Positions 42,871 to 52,214 of a DNA stretch of 64,000 bases are shown one piece after another. The notes below the pieces were generated by a model. It was not told the DNA's origin, made no database searches, and was given only the letters and a program-made list of their open reading frames with translations. A program made the translations under genes and the position numbers. Origin of the DNA: Deltaproteobacteria bacterium. Lineage in GTDB: Bacteria; Desulfobacterota; Syntrophia; Syntrophales; UBA8958. The stretch lies in the NCBI GenBank assembly GCA_029553375.1, contig JAKPCH010000018.1, positions 60,616 through 124,615 on the forward strand. Direction: 5' to 3'. Numbering within the stretch: the stretch's first letter is position 1; each line of letters opens with the position of its first letter.

Positions 42871-43815
42871 ATGACCGAGAGGATTCGCATCGTCTTTATG
42901 GGGACGCCGGAGTTCGCCGTGCCTCCCCTGAGGGCCCTTGTCAAGGCGGGGTTCCATGTAGCGGCGGTCGTGACCCAGCCCGACCGTCCCGGTGGCCGGG
43001 GCCGCCGCCTCCTCGAGCCCCCCGTCAAGGCGACGGCGCGGCTGTACGAGCTGCCCGTGATTCAGCCCGAAAGGGTCAGGGACGAAAGCTTCCTGTCCCT
43101 TTTCAAGGATCTTGCCCCCCACCTGGTGGTGGTGGCCGCCTTCGGTCAGATCCTCCCGCGGGTGATCCTCGACACCCCACCTTTGGGCTGCCTCAATGTC
43201 CACCCTTCCCTCTTGCCCCGATACCGGGGTGCCGCTCCCATAAACTGGACCCTCATCAGGGGTGAAACCGTGACGGGGGTTACGATCATGCTCATGGACG
43301 AAGGGGTGGACACGGGGGATATCCTCCTCCAGAAGGAGACGCCCATCGCGGCGGGGGAGAACTACGATTCCCTCCATGAGCGTCTCTCCTTGATGGGAGC
43401 GGAGCTCCTCGTCGAGGCGATCCCGGCCTGGGAGCGGGGGCAACTCTCCCGCCGCCCTCAGGATCACGAGGGGGCGACCTACGCCCCGCGCTTGAAGAGG
43501 GAGGACGGTTTGATTCGTTGGGAGCGGGGAGGACGGGAGGTCGTCAATCTCATCCGGGGCCTTTCCTCCGTCCCCGGGGCCTATACCTATCTCGAGGGGA
43601 GGATCTTGAAGGTCTTCGCGGCCCGGTTTACGACCGGGGATACGGGTGTCCCCCCCGGTACCGTCGGCAAGGGCGACGGCAGGGAGATCCCCGTGTCTGT
43701 GAGCGACGGTTGGGTCTCCCTCCAGGAGGTCCAACTGGAAGGGAAGAAAAAGATGGCGGCGGCCGATTTCCTCCGTGGTTTCCCCCTCTCCCCGGGACGG
43801 CGCCTTGGTCAGTAA
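42871..43815 (+). CDS. fmt: Methionyl-tRNA formyltransferase
   Basis: RIVFMGTPEFAVPPLRALVKAG, QPDRPGGRGRRL, LNVHPSLLPRYRGAAPINWTLIRGETVTGVTIMLMDEGVDTGDIL. Confidence 0.97.
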   Translation: MTERIRIVFMGTPEFAVPPLRALVKAGFHVAAVVTQPDRPGGRGRRLLEPPVKATARLYELPVIQPERVRDESFLSLFKDLAPHLVVVAAFGQILPRVILDTPPLGCLNVHPSLLPRYRGAAPINWTLIRGETVTGVTIMLMDEGVDTGDILLQKETPIAAGENYDSLHERLSLMGAELLVEAIPAWERGQLSRRPQDHEGATYAPRLKREDGLIRWERGGREVVNLIRGLSSVPGAYTYLEGRILKVFAARFTTGDTGVPPGTVGKGDGREIPVSVSDGWVSLQEVQLEGKKKMAAADFLRGFPLSPGRRLGQ

Positions 43816-43819
43816 CGCC

Positions 43820-45178
43820 ATGGCGCATCGGCCGACAGCCGCCAATGCGGCACGTTATTGGGCCGTCCATATCCTCAATTGCCTGGAGAAAGGCCGTTCC
43901 TTCGCCGAGAGCCTCCTGGATCGGTGCCTGAGGAAGAACATCCCCGATCCCAGAGACCGGCGGCTGCTGACGGAGCTGGTCTACGGCACCCTCCGGATGA
44001 GGGGTTACTGCGATTGGCTCATCGGCCGTTATCTGAAAAGACCCCTCGCCTCCCTCAACCCCCCCGTTTTGAACATCCTCCGTACGGGTCTCTACCAGCA
44101 CTTCCACATGGACAGGATACCCCCCTTCGCCATCGTCCACGAGGCGGTGAAACTCACGAGGGAGTTTCGAGGGGGCAGCGAGGACTTGGTGAATGCCGTC
44201 CTCAGGAGGGTATTCCGTTGTCATTCCGAGCCGCCGCTCCCGCGCCTGGAACGGGAGAGTCCCTTGTATCTCTCCATCGTCCATTCCCATCCCCTATGGC
44301 TTGTGGAGAAGTGGCTGGACCTCTTCGGCCCCCAGGAGACGGAGGCCCTCTGCCGCGCCGACAACGCCGTGCCGCCCGTCGTGGTGAGGGTTAATACCTT
44401 GCGTGCCGACCGGGAATCGGTTAGGGAAGGCCTGACGGCGGAGGGGATGAGGGCGGAAGAGACGCCGTACTCCCCCGACGGTCTTATTGTCAAGGATGCC
44501 CGGCAGCCCCTCTGGGAAACGGCCGCCTACAAGCGGGGGGAGATCCAGGTCCAGGACGAGGCCTCCCAGCTCGTTTCCTATTGCCTGGCGCCGCGAAGGG
44601 GTGAGGTGATCCTCGACCTCTGCGCCGGTGTGGGGGGGAAGACGAGCCACATGGCCGCCCTGATGGGAAACGAGGGCCGGATCGTCGCCGTGGATGCCAG
44701 TGTCGGGAGACTGCAGGCCCAGCGGCGCCTCCTCGAGCGACTGGGGGTCCGGATCGTAACTCCCTTGAGGGCGGACGCGACGCAGGATTTGGGACCCGAG
44801 TTCTTGGCGGCCTTCGACCGGGTCCTCGTCGACGCCCCCTGTTCCGGTTTGGGGACCCTGAGGCGCGCCCCGGAGATAAGATGGCGGAGGGACACGTCCC
44901 GTCTGGACAAGATGACCTCCCTCCAGCGTCTGCTCCTCCGGCGGGCCGCCGCCTATGTGCGGCCGGGGGGGGTGGTAGTATACGCCACCTGTAGTGTCTT
45001 GCCCGAGGAGAATGAAGAGATCGTAGGGGACTTCTTAGATGAGAACGGGGGGTTCGAGGTGGCCGGGCCGGAAGGCCTGGATCCCTCGCTCACGGACGGG
45101 GACGGCTTCTTCCGCACCTATCCCCACCGGCACGACACGGACGGCTTTTTCGGGGCCGTCTTGATCCGCAGGAGTTAG
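43820..45178 (+). CDS. rsmB: 16S rRNA (cytosine967-C5)-methyltransferase
   Basis: N-terminal NusB-like domain; VDAPCSGLGTLRRAPEIRW and ATCSVLPEENEEIV motifs. Confidence 0.95.
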   Translation: MAHRPTAANAARYWAVHILNCLEKGRSFAESLLDRCLRKNIPDPRDRRLLTELVYGTLRMRGYCDWLIGRYLKRPLASLNPPVLNILRTGLYQHFHMDRIPPFAIVHEAVKLTREFRGGSEDLVNAVLRRVFRCHSEPPLPRLERESPLYLSIVHSHPLWLVEKWLDLFGPQETEALCRADNAVPPVVVRVNTLRADRESVREGLTAEGMRAEETPYSPDGLIVKDARQPLWETAAYKRGEIQVQDEASQLVSYCLAPRRGEVILDLCAGVGGKTSHMAALMGNEGRIVAVDASVGRLQAQRRLLERLGVRIVTPLRADATQDLGPEFLAAFDRVLVDAPCSGLGTLRRAPEIRWRRDTSRLDKMTSLQRLLLRRAAAYVRPGGVVVYATCSVLPEENEEIVGDFLDENGGFEVAGPEGLDPSLTDGDGFFRTYPHRHDTDGFFGAVLIRRS

Positions 45179-45184
45179 AAAGCC

Positions 45185-45589
45185 ATGAGAAAGTTTTTGC
45201 TGGTCTTGTCCCTGGGCTTTGTCTTCGCCTGTGCCACTCCGGGGCCGGTTTTGTATCCCAACGCCCATCTCAAGAAGGTGGGGGAGGAGCAGGCCCGGAG
45301 GGACATCGCCGCCTGTGAACAGTTGGCCCAGGCATACGTGGAGTCGGATGAGGGCAAGAAGGTGGCCATGAGCACCGCCGCCGGCGCCGCCGGGGGCGCC
45401 GTGGTCGGCGGGGCCGTCGGGGCCGTGACGGGGCACCTTGGCCGGGGACTGGGGGTCGGGGCCGCGGGTGGGGCGGCCGCCGGCCTGGTGCGCGGGGTTG
45501 CCAAGGCCTCGGAACCCTCCCCCCTCTACAAGCGGTTTGTGGAGAGATGTCTCAGGGAGCGGGGTTATGAACCCCTGGGCTGGCGATAG
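45185..45589 (+). CDS. Glycine-zipper lipoprotein
   Basis: MRKFLLVLSLGFVFAC lipobox; STAAGAAGGAVVGGAVGAVTGHLGRGLGVGAAGGAAAGLVRG. Confidence 0.8.
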   Translation: MRKFLLVLSLGFVFACATPGPVLYPNAHLKKVGEEQARRDIAACEQLAQAYVESDEGKKVAMSTAAGAAGGAVVGGAVGAVTGHLGRGLGVGAAGGAAAGLVRGVAKASEPSPLYKRFVERCLRERGYEPLGWR

Positions 45590-45643
45590 AGGACCCGGGA
45601 TCCCTGGTGAGGAAAGGATAAATTATCTCAGAAAGGAAAGATC

Positions 45644-47722
45644 ATGAGCGAAGAGATTATCTGGAAGAAGACCCATTGCGCCCGCATGGACCACGGGGGG
45701 TGCGCCCTCCTGGTGGGTGTCAAGGACAACCGTATCGTCTCGATCAAGGGGGACCCCGACGGTTTCTTGAATCAGGGCTACATCTGTCCCAAGGGCGCCC
45801 TTTCCGGGGAGCGCCTCAACCATCCGTCGCGTCTCCGCCGCCCCCTGAGGCGCGCGGGGGCCCGGGGGGAGGGGAAATGGCAGCCCATCTCGTGGGAGGA
45901 GGCCCTGGGGACCATCGCGGAAAACCTCAGGGCGATCCGGGAAAAACACGGTGCCCGGGCCGTGGCCTTCGGCGTGGGCATGCCCAAGGGCCTCGACCAC
46001 TTTTTCCAGATCCGCCTGGCTAATCTTTTCGGTTCCCCCAACGTCGTGGCCTCCCAGGACGTCTGCCACGCCCCGCGGGAGATCACGGGGATCCACACCT
46101 GCGGGTTCTACCCCGTCGTTGATCTCCACCACAAGAGCGCCCTCGTCGTCCTCTGGGGCAGCAACATCACCTCCACCAACGAAGAGGGGGAGATCAACAG
46201 CCTCTTGATGAGGCAGCTCAAAGAGGGGACGGACCTCATCGTCATCGACCCGCGGCGGATTGATCTCGTGTCGAAGGCCAAGATGTGGCTTCGCCTCCGG
46301 CCCGGGACGGACGCCGCCCTGGCCCTGGCGTTTCTCAACGTCATCATCGAGGAAGGGCTCTACGACCGGGAGTTCGTCGAGAAATGGACCCATGGGTTCC
46401 CGGACCTCGCCCGCCACGTGCGGGACTACACCCCCGAGAAGATGGCCGGTGTGACCTGGGTCCCCGCCGACGACATCCGCCGGGCCGCCCGGGCCTACGC
46501 CGCCGCCAAGCCGGCCGCCCTCCAGTGGGGAAACCCCATCGAGCACAACATCCACACCTTCGATGCCACCCGAGCCCTCATCTGCCTCATGGCCGTCACG
46601 GGCAACCTGGACGTCCCCGGGGGGAACGTGGAGGCCCGGGACCCGAAAATCATGGGCCTCGGCCCCTTCGTGCGGGCAGACCTCATCCCCGAGAAGCGCA
46701 AAGAGATGATCAGCGCCTACCACGGGATCATCCCACGCCTCATGACCGTCTCCCCCGCCTATTTCCGCAAGGCCGTTCTGGAAGGAGTCCCTTATCCCGT
46801 CCGCGGTTTCTACGCCATGTGCTCCAACCCCATGCTCTCCTACGCCGACAGCGAACTCACGTACAAAGCATTGACGTCTTTGGATTTCTTCGCGATCTCG
46901 GACGTTTTCATGACCCCCTCGGCGGCTTTGGCCGACATCGTCCTGCCCGCGGCGACCTCCTTCGAATACGACGACATCGGCCATTACGGCATCGGTCACG
47001 GTTATATCCTCGCCCGGCCCCAGGTGGTGGAGCCCCCCGAGGAATGCTGGCCGGACCCGAAGATCATCAACGAGCTGGGGAAGCTCATGACCCCGCCGGA
47101 GCTCTGGCATGACGACTGGCGGAGGTTTCTCGACGATCTCCTCGCCCCCGCCGGCCTGACCTATGGGGAGTTCTGCCAGAGGGGTTATCTCAAGGGTCCC
47201 GATATCCCGCGGGGATACGAGGCCAAGGGTTTCAAGACGCCGACGACGAAGGTGGAGTTGGTCCTCTCCGTGGCCGAGAAATTCCGCCTCAAGCCCCTGC
47301 CCTCTTTCGACGGCTTCCCCGAGGCGGAGGACGACTCCTATCCCCTCCTCCTCACCAGCGCCAAGAGCCGCTATTATCTCCACTCCTCCTACCGCTGGAT
47401 CGAAAGACTAAGAAAGCTCCGCCCGGAACCGTTGGTGGAGATCCATCCCGAAACGGCCAAAGGTCTCGGCATCTCCGAGGGCGACGAGGTCCTCATCGAG
47501 ACCCCCAGGGGCGGTATCATACAGAAGGCCCGCCTCTGCGAGGGCATCGATCCCCGCGTCGTATGCGCCGCCCATGGATGGTGGTTCCCCGAGGGGGATC
47601 CGGCGACCCAGTACGAATGGCGGCGTTCGAACTTCAACATGCTGACCTCCGTGGAGAGATTGGGGAAGGAATACGCCACGCCGAACCTCAAGGCCCTCCC
47701 CTGCCGCATCCGCAAGCTCTGA
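45644..47722 (+). CDS. Molybdopterin-dependent oxidoreductase (DMSO reductase superfamily), catalytic subunit
   Basis: HCARMDHGGCALLVGVKDNRIVSIKGDPDGFLNQGYICPKG; C-terminal MopB binding region (PLLLTSAKSRYYLHSSYRWIERLRKLRPEPLVEIHPETAKGLGISEGDEVLIETPRG). Confidence 0.92.
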   Translation: MSEEIIWKKTHCARMDHGGCALLVGVKDNRIVSIKGDPDGFLNQGYICPKGALSGERLNHPSRLRRPLRRAGARGEGKWQPISWEEALGTIAENLRAIREKHGARAVAFGVGMPKGLDHFFQIRLANLFGSPNVVASQDVCHAPREITGIHTCGFYPVVDLHHKSALVVLWGSNITSTNEEGEINSLLMRQLKEGTDLIVIDPRRIDLVSKAKMWLRLRPGTDAALALAFLNVIIEEGLYDREFVEKWTHGFPDLARHVRDYTPEKMAGVTWVPADDIRRAARAYAAAKPAALQWGNPIEHNIHTFDATRALICLMAVTGNLDVPGGNVEARDPKIMGLGPFVRADLIPEKRKEMISAYHGIIPRLMTVSPAYFRKAVLEGVPYPVRGFYAMCSNPMLSYADSELTYKALTSLDFFAISDVFMTPSAALADIVLPAATSFEYDDIGHYGIGHGYILARPQVVEPPEECWPDPKIINELGKLMTPPELWHDDWRRFLDDLLAPAGLTYGEFCQRGYLKGPDIPRGYEAKGFKTPTTKVELVLSVAEKFRLKPLPSFDGFPEAEDDSYPLLLTSAKSRYYLHSSYRWIERLRKLRPEPLVEIHPETAKGLGISEGDEVLIETPRGGIIQKARLCEGIDPRVVCAAHGWWFPEGDPATQYEWRRSNFNMLTSVERLGKEYATPNLKALPCRIRKL

Positions 47723-47738
47723 CGGCGCGACGGGGATA

Positions 47739-50018
47739 TCAGGGCCAGATGAGGAGGCCGACGCGGTAGGCCGCGGCGCCCGCCGCGAGGGAGACGACGA
47801 GCATGAGGAGAAAGGAGGCGGCGAACCAGCGCCGGTCTTCCATCTCCCTCGCCATGACGGCGGCGGTGGCGGCGCAGGGGAGAAAGAGCATCAAGACGGT
47901 GAGAAAGGCCAGGGCGGAGGCGGGGCCGACGGCGGCGGGCATGGTCGCGGCGAGACCCTCCTTGCCCACTCCGTAGAGGATCCCGAGGGTGGCCACGGCG
48001 TTCTCCTTCGCGATCAGGCCCGTCAGGAGGGCGGTGATCATCTTCCAATCCAGACCCACGAAGGCTCCGAGAGGTTCGAGAGACCGGCCGATGACGGCCA
48101 GGAGACTCTCCTCCACGCGCCCGGAGGGCAGATAGGAGAGAAACCACACCCCGATGGAGACGGCCAGGATGACCGTCCCCGCCTTCTTCACGAAGGCCAG
48201 GGTCCGGATCCAGACGGCCGTGCCGATGGTCCGTGGGTCGGGCTTGTGGTAGAGGGGGAGTTCCATGATGAAGGGCATGGGTTCCTCCTTCTTCAGGAGG
48301 AGTTTCACCGCCATCCCTGCCAGGCCCAGGACGAGGAAATTGACGGCCACGAGGGACCAGCTGACCACGGCCGCCGCGGCGGGGAACATGAATCCGCTGA
48401 CGAGGGTCAATACCGCCAGGCGGGCCGAGCAGGGCACAAAGGGCGAAAGGAGGATGGTGAGGAGTTTTTCCCTCCGGGACTCGACGATCCGCGCCCCCAG
48501 GACGGCGGGGACGTTACAGCCCAGGCCGAGGCACAGGGGGATGACGCTCTTGCCGTGGAGCCCGATGAGGTGCATGAAGCGGTCCATCACAAAGGCCGCC
48601 CGCGCCATATAGCCCACGTCCTCCAGGACGGCCATGACGACGAAGAAGATGACCAGAACGGGCAAGAGGGTGAGGACCGAGCCCACGCCGCCGATGACGC
48701 CGTCCGTAAGGAGGCCCCTCACCCAGCCCGGCATGGTCGACAGGAGGGGTTGAGCCCAGTCCAAAAAGCGTCCCATGAGATCCTCGATCAGCCTCTGGAC
48801 GGGATAGCCGATCCGGTACGTGACGAAGAAGACGAAGGCGAAGACGGCCAGGAGGAAGGGGATGCCGAAGACAGGCCGGGTCAGGATATGATCGATCCGG
48901 TCCGTAAAGACGACCTGCCCCATCTGGAACCGTGAGACGGCGGCCCTCGTGACGGCTTCGATCCAGTCGTAGCGTCCCCCCACGACGGCATGGAGGGCGT
49001 CTTCGTGGAGGAGGAAGATGTTTCTTATGCGGCCCCACACGTCCGGCGGGAGATGCGCCTCCACCCTCGCCGCGATCTCCGGGTCCCCCTCCATCAATTT
49101 CGTCGTCAGCCATTTGGTGGGGGGGAGGTCCTTTCCCTGCCGGACCCCCAGGTGCCTCTGGAGAAGTCCCTCCACCTCCTCGAAGACGTCCCGGTGGTCC
49201 GGGGCGACGAGGGGGATCGTCGGTCGATAGGCCTCACCGCCTTCGAGGAAGGAGAGGACCCGATCGACGAGTTCCCGGATGCCCTCGTTCCTCGTCGCCG
49301 TCATGGCGACGACGGGGATGCCCAAGGCCTCGTGGAGGGAGCGGATGTTGATCCTGATGCCCCGCTTCTGGGCCACGTCGATCATGTTCACCGCGAGGAT
49401 CACGGGTTTTTGCAGGAGAAGGAGCTCCGCCAGGAGGTAGAGGCCCCGCTCCAGGGCGGCGGCACTGACGATGAGGACGATGATGTCGGGGTCCTCCGTG
49501 AGGATGAAATCCCGCGCCACCCGTTCCTCCTCGGAGAAGGCGGTCAGGCTGTAGGTCCCGGGGAGGTCCACGATGCGCAGCGTCACGGCACCGCACTCGT
49601 GGAGGCCCTCCTTCTTCTCCACCGTCTTGCCCGGCCAGTTCCCTACGTGCTGGGAGAGGCCCGTGAGGATGTTGAAGACCGTCGACTTCCCCACGTTGGG
49701 CTGACCGGCGAGGGCGACGAGAAAACGGCGCCGTTCCCTCTCTTCCGGTGGCGGCGCACAGACCGCCGCGTCTTGGGGGATGACGAGGATCTTCTCGATC
49801 TCCCCGTGCCCCAAGGCGACGCGTGTGTCCCCCACCTCGATCATGCATAGGCCCCCGGGGCTCTGGAGGACCGTGACGCGGACCCCCGGGACGATGCCAA
49901 GGGCCGCGAGACGAGCGGAGAGGTTACGACCGCCCCCGATGGAGCGGATAACACCCTCCTGTCCCTCCTTGAGCTCCGAGAGGGGTAGACCGGGAGAGGC
50001 ACTGAGGCCGTTTTCCAT
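47739..50018 (-). CDS. feoB: FeoA-FeoB fusion ferrous iron transporter
   Basis: N-terminal FeoA-like SH3 segment (LSELKEGQEGVIRSIGGGRNLSARLAALGIVPGVRVTVLQ), then LAGQPNVGKSTVFNILTG, FeoB gating and TM domains. Confidence 0.96.
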   Translation of the reverse strand: MENGLSASPGLPLSELKEGQEGVIRSIGGGRNLSARLAALGIVPGVRVTVLQSPGGLCMIEVGDTRVALGHGEIEKILVIPQDAAVCAPPPEERERRRFLVALAGQPNVGKSTVFNILTGLSQHVGNWPGKTVEKKEGLHECGAVTLRIVDLPGTYSLTAFSEEERVARDFILTEDPDIIVLIVSAAALERGLYLLAELLLLQKPVILAVNMIDVAQKRGIRINIRSLHEALGIPVVAMTATRNEGIRELVDRVLSFLEGGEAYRPTIPLVAPDHRDVFEEVEGLLQRHLGVRQGKDLPPTKWLTTKLMEGDPEIAARVEAHLPPDVWGRIRNIFLLHEDALHAVVGGRYDWIEAVTRAAVSRFQMGQVVFTDRIDHILTRPVFGIPFLLAVFAFVFFVTYRIGYPVQRLIEDLMGRFLDWAQPLLSTMPGWVRGLLTDGVIGGVGSVLTLLPVLVIFFVVMAVLEDVGYMARAAFVMDRFMHLIGLHGKSVIPLCLGLGCNVPAVLGARIVESRREKLLTILLSPFVPCSARLAVLTLVSGFMFPAAAAVVSWSLVAVNFLVLGLAGMAVKLLLKKEEPMPFIMELPLYHKPDPRTIGTAVWIRTLAFVKKAGTVILAVSIGVWFLSYLPSGRVEESLLAVIGRSLEPLGAFVGLDWKMITALLTGLIAKENAVATLGILYGVGKEGLAATMPAAVGPASALAFLTVLMLFLPCAATAAVMAREMEDRRWFAASFLLMLVVSLAAGAAAYRVGLLIWP

Positions 50019-50073
50019 CATAACTTGCCCTCATACCATGAAGGCGCCTTGATAAGTAGAGAAAAATCTGGTC

Positions 50074-50727
50074 CTATGGGAAGGGGAGGAAGGGCCCGTG
50101 GCGCCTGAGCCATTGGCGTCGCCGACGGTAATCGGGGAGGATACGGGAGACGGTGTCCCAAAACCGTCGGGAGTGATCCTTGACGGCGATATGGGCGAGT
50201 TCGTGGACGACGATGTAATCGATCACCTCGGGCGGGACCATCATGAGACGCCAAGGGAAGGCAAGACAATTCCGGGGGGAACAGGATCCCCAACGCCTGC
50301 GGGCGTCGGTGATCCTCAGGCCCTTAGGTTTCAAGCCGCTGGCGCCGCCGTAGAAGGACACGCGGCCGGGAAGGTATTCGGCCGCCCGGCGGCCGTACCA
50401 AGCGGCGGCCAGGGGCTCCAGGCGGTCCTTCATCCCGTCGGGGATGACAAAACGCCCCTCCTGGAGGGAGAAGGTGTTCCAGGGCCCTTCCGCGACGACC
50501 AGGGGATGGGGAACGCCGAGATAGGGGAGGGAGTCGGGATCACGCCCTCGCCTCAACACCCTTACCCGGTCCTCGATCCAGGATCGTCTTTCCCGAAGGA
50601 GGTCCTCGATGTGGTCGTCGGTTGCCGCCAGGGGTGCCCGAATCTCCACGGTGCCGTCGGCCAGGACCTTCAAGGCGATGGTGCGGCGCCTCAAGCGGCT
50701 CCGGACGATGTGGTAGGTGAGATCCAT
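50074..50727 (-). CDS. YgjP-like metallopeptidase (M48/DUF45)
   Basis: RWGSCSPRNCLAFPWRLMMVPPEVIDYIVVHELAHIAVKDHSRRFWDTV. Confidence 0.92.
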   Translation of the reverse strand: MDLTYHIVRSRLRRRTIALKVLADGTVEIRAPLAATDDHIEDLLRERRSWIEDRVRVLRRGRDPDSLPYLGVPHPLVVAEGPWNTFSLQEGRFVIPDGMKDRLEPLAAAWYGRRAAEYLPGRVSFYGGASGLKPKGLRITDARRRWGSCSPRNCLAFPWRLMMVPPEVIDYIVVHELAHIAVKDHSRRFWDTVSRILPDYRRRRQWLRRHGPFLPFP

Positions 50728-50809
50728 GGGCGCCTCTCTAACCGAGAAGGTGAAAAAAGGAAAAGGAATTTTCTCTCCGGCGGCGGTCCGCGAGGAAAGG
50801 AGTTTTGAG

Positions 50810-51151
50810 ATGGAAAGGGGAGATCGTCCTTGGGGTTACTACGTAGTCCTGGCGGACGAGGAGGACCACAAGGTCAAGCGCATCGTCGTGAGACCGAACC
50901 GTCGCCTGAGCCTCCAGAGGCATCGGCGGCGGGATGAGCACTGGTTTGTCCTGGCGGGCGAGGGTGTCATTACGTTGGGGGACCGGGAGATCACCGTCGG
51001 TCCCGGCGACAGCGTGGACATCCCCCGGGGGACGGCCCACCGTATCGCCGCGGTGGGGAAGGAAGACCTCCGCTACATAGAGGTTCAGAGGGGTGATTAC
51101 TTCGGTGAAGACGACATCGAGCGCCTCGAGGACGATTACGGTCGCCTCTGA
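50810..51151 (+). CDS. Cupin protein, mannose-6-phosphate isomerase type II-like
   Basis: RPWGYYVVLADEEDHKVKRIVVRPNRRLSLQRHRRRDEHWFVLAGEGVITLGDREITVGPGDSVDIPRGTAHRI. Confidence 0.88.
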   Translation: MERGDRPWGYYVVLADEEDHKVKRIVVRPNRRLSLQRHRRRDEHWFVLAGEGVITLGDREITVGPGDSVDIPRGTAHRIAAVGKEDLRYIEVQRGDYFGEDDIERLEDDYGRL

Positions 51152-51191
51152 GGGTTTTGCGGGCTCCGGAAAGGGGAGGGAGGCCCGGGAT

Positions 51192-52025
51192 CTAAAGCTC
51201 GAAGGAGAAACTGTTACTGACGCCGACGCATTGCAGGGAGGAACCCCTCTGGCTGGCTATCTCGCGGCACCGCTGTAGGATCTCCTCCACCCCCTGATCC
51301 GTTCTTTCCTGGTTGTGGTGGAAGAGGCCGAGGGTCTTCACCCCCGCCTCCAGGGAGAGACGGAGGGCGTCGGTGAAGGTGGAGTGCCCCCAGGTCTTTT
51401 TGTAGTCCTCGTCGGTGAACTCCGTGTCGTGGATAAGGAGGTCGGCCCCACGGGCGAAATCGCGGTAGGCCGCGAAATCCATGCCGCCGGGGTGGATGTA
51501 GGAGAGCTCGTTGTCCGTGAGAAAGACGAAGCTCTTGCCGTCTTCCTCGAACCGGTAACCCACCCCCTGATTGGGGTGGCTAAGGGGTATGGACGAGACC
51601 TTGAGGGATTTCAAGGTAAAATCTTCACTACAGGCCTGGTGGTAATCGATGTTGCAGTGGATCTCCTCGTAGGCCACGGGGAAGTGGGGGGGGGCCATGA
51701 CGTTGGAGATCATCTCCTTGACGGTGGCCTGGGCGTAGGAACAGCCGTACATGTTGATGTTGACCGAACTGAGGTAGATAGGTTTGAAGAAGGGAAAACC
51801 GATGAGATGATCCCAGTGGCCGTGGGTGAAAAACATGGTGAAGTCGCGCCTTCCTTCCTTCAGGAGGGCGTTGCCAAGGCGGCGTATCCCCGATCCGGCG
51901 TCGATGATGATGATGTCGTCGTCCTTGGTCCGGACCTCGACACAAGTCGTGTCCCCGCCGTATTTCAGGTATTCATCCCCTGAGACGGGTATGGAACCGC
52001 GGGCGCCCCAGCATCGTATGATCAT
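51192..52025 (-). CDS. MBL-fold metallohydrolase (second member of the same subfamily)
   Basis: MIIRCWGARGSIPVSGDEYLKYGGDTTCVEVR, IIDAGSGIRRLGN, MFFTHGHWDHLIGFPFFKP. Confidence 0.9.
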   Translation of the reverse strand: MIIRCWGARGSIPVSGDEYLKYGGDTTCVEVRTKDDDIIIIDAGSGIRRLGNALLKEGRRDFTMFFTHGHWDHLIGFPFFKPIYLSSVNINMYGCSYAQATVKEMISNVMAPPHFPVAYEEIHCNIDYHQACSEDFTLKSLKVSSIPLSHPNQGVGYRFEEDGKSFVFLTDNELSYIHPGGMDFAAYRDFARGADLLIHDTEFTDEDYKKTWGHSTFTDALRLSLEAGVKTLGLFHHNQERTDQGVEEILQRCREIASQRGSSLQCVGVSNSFSFEL

Positions 52026-52214
52026 GAGCGGACCTTCTGAGTTATGAACTATTTTTTAGCAACTTACAGATGGATCGAGATGTTTGTCAAGAAATAAGAT
52101 GGGCAGATGTATTCTGGACGGCAGATATCCCTTTACCCCCGACGCGGGCCCTGTTACATAGGCAGACGCCGGAGACGGAGACCATCATATCCTTAAATTG
52201 AGGAGGAGAGTGTC

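Noticed and set aside
45623-47383. 586-aa minus-strand ORF opposite the molybdopterin oxidoreductase
   Set aside because: Antisense artefact.
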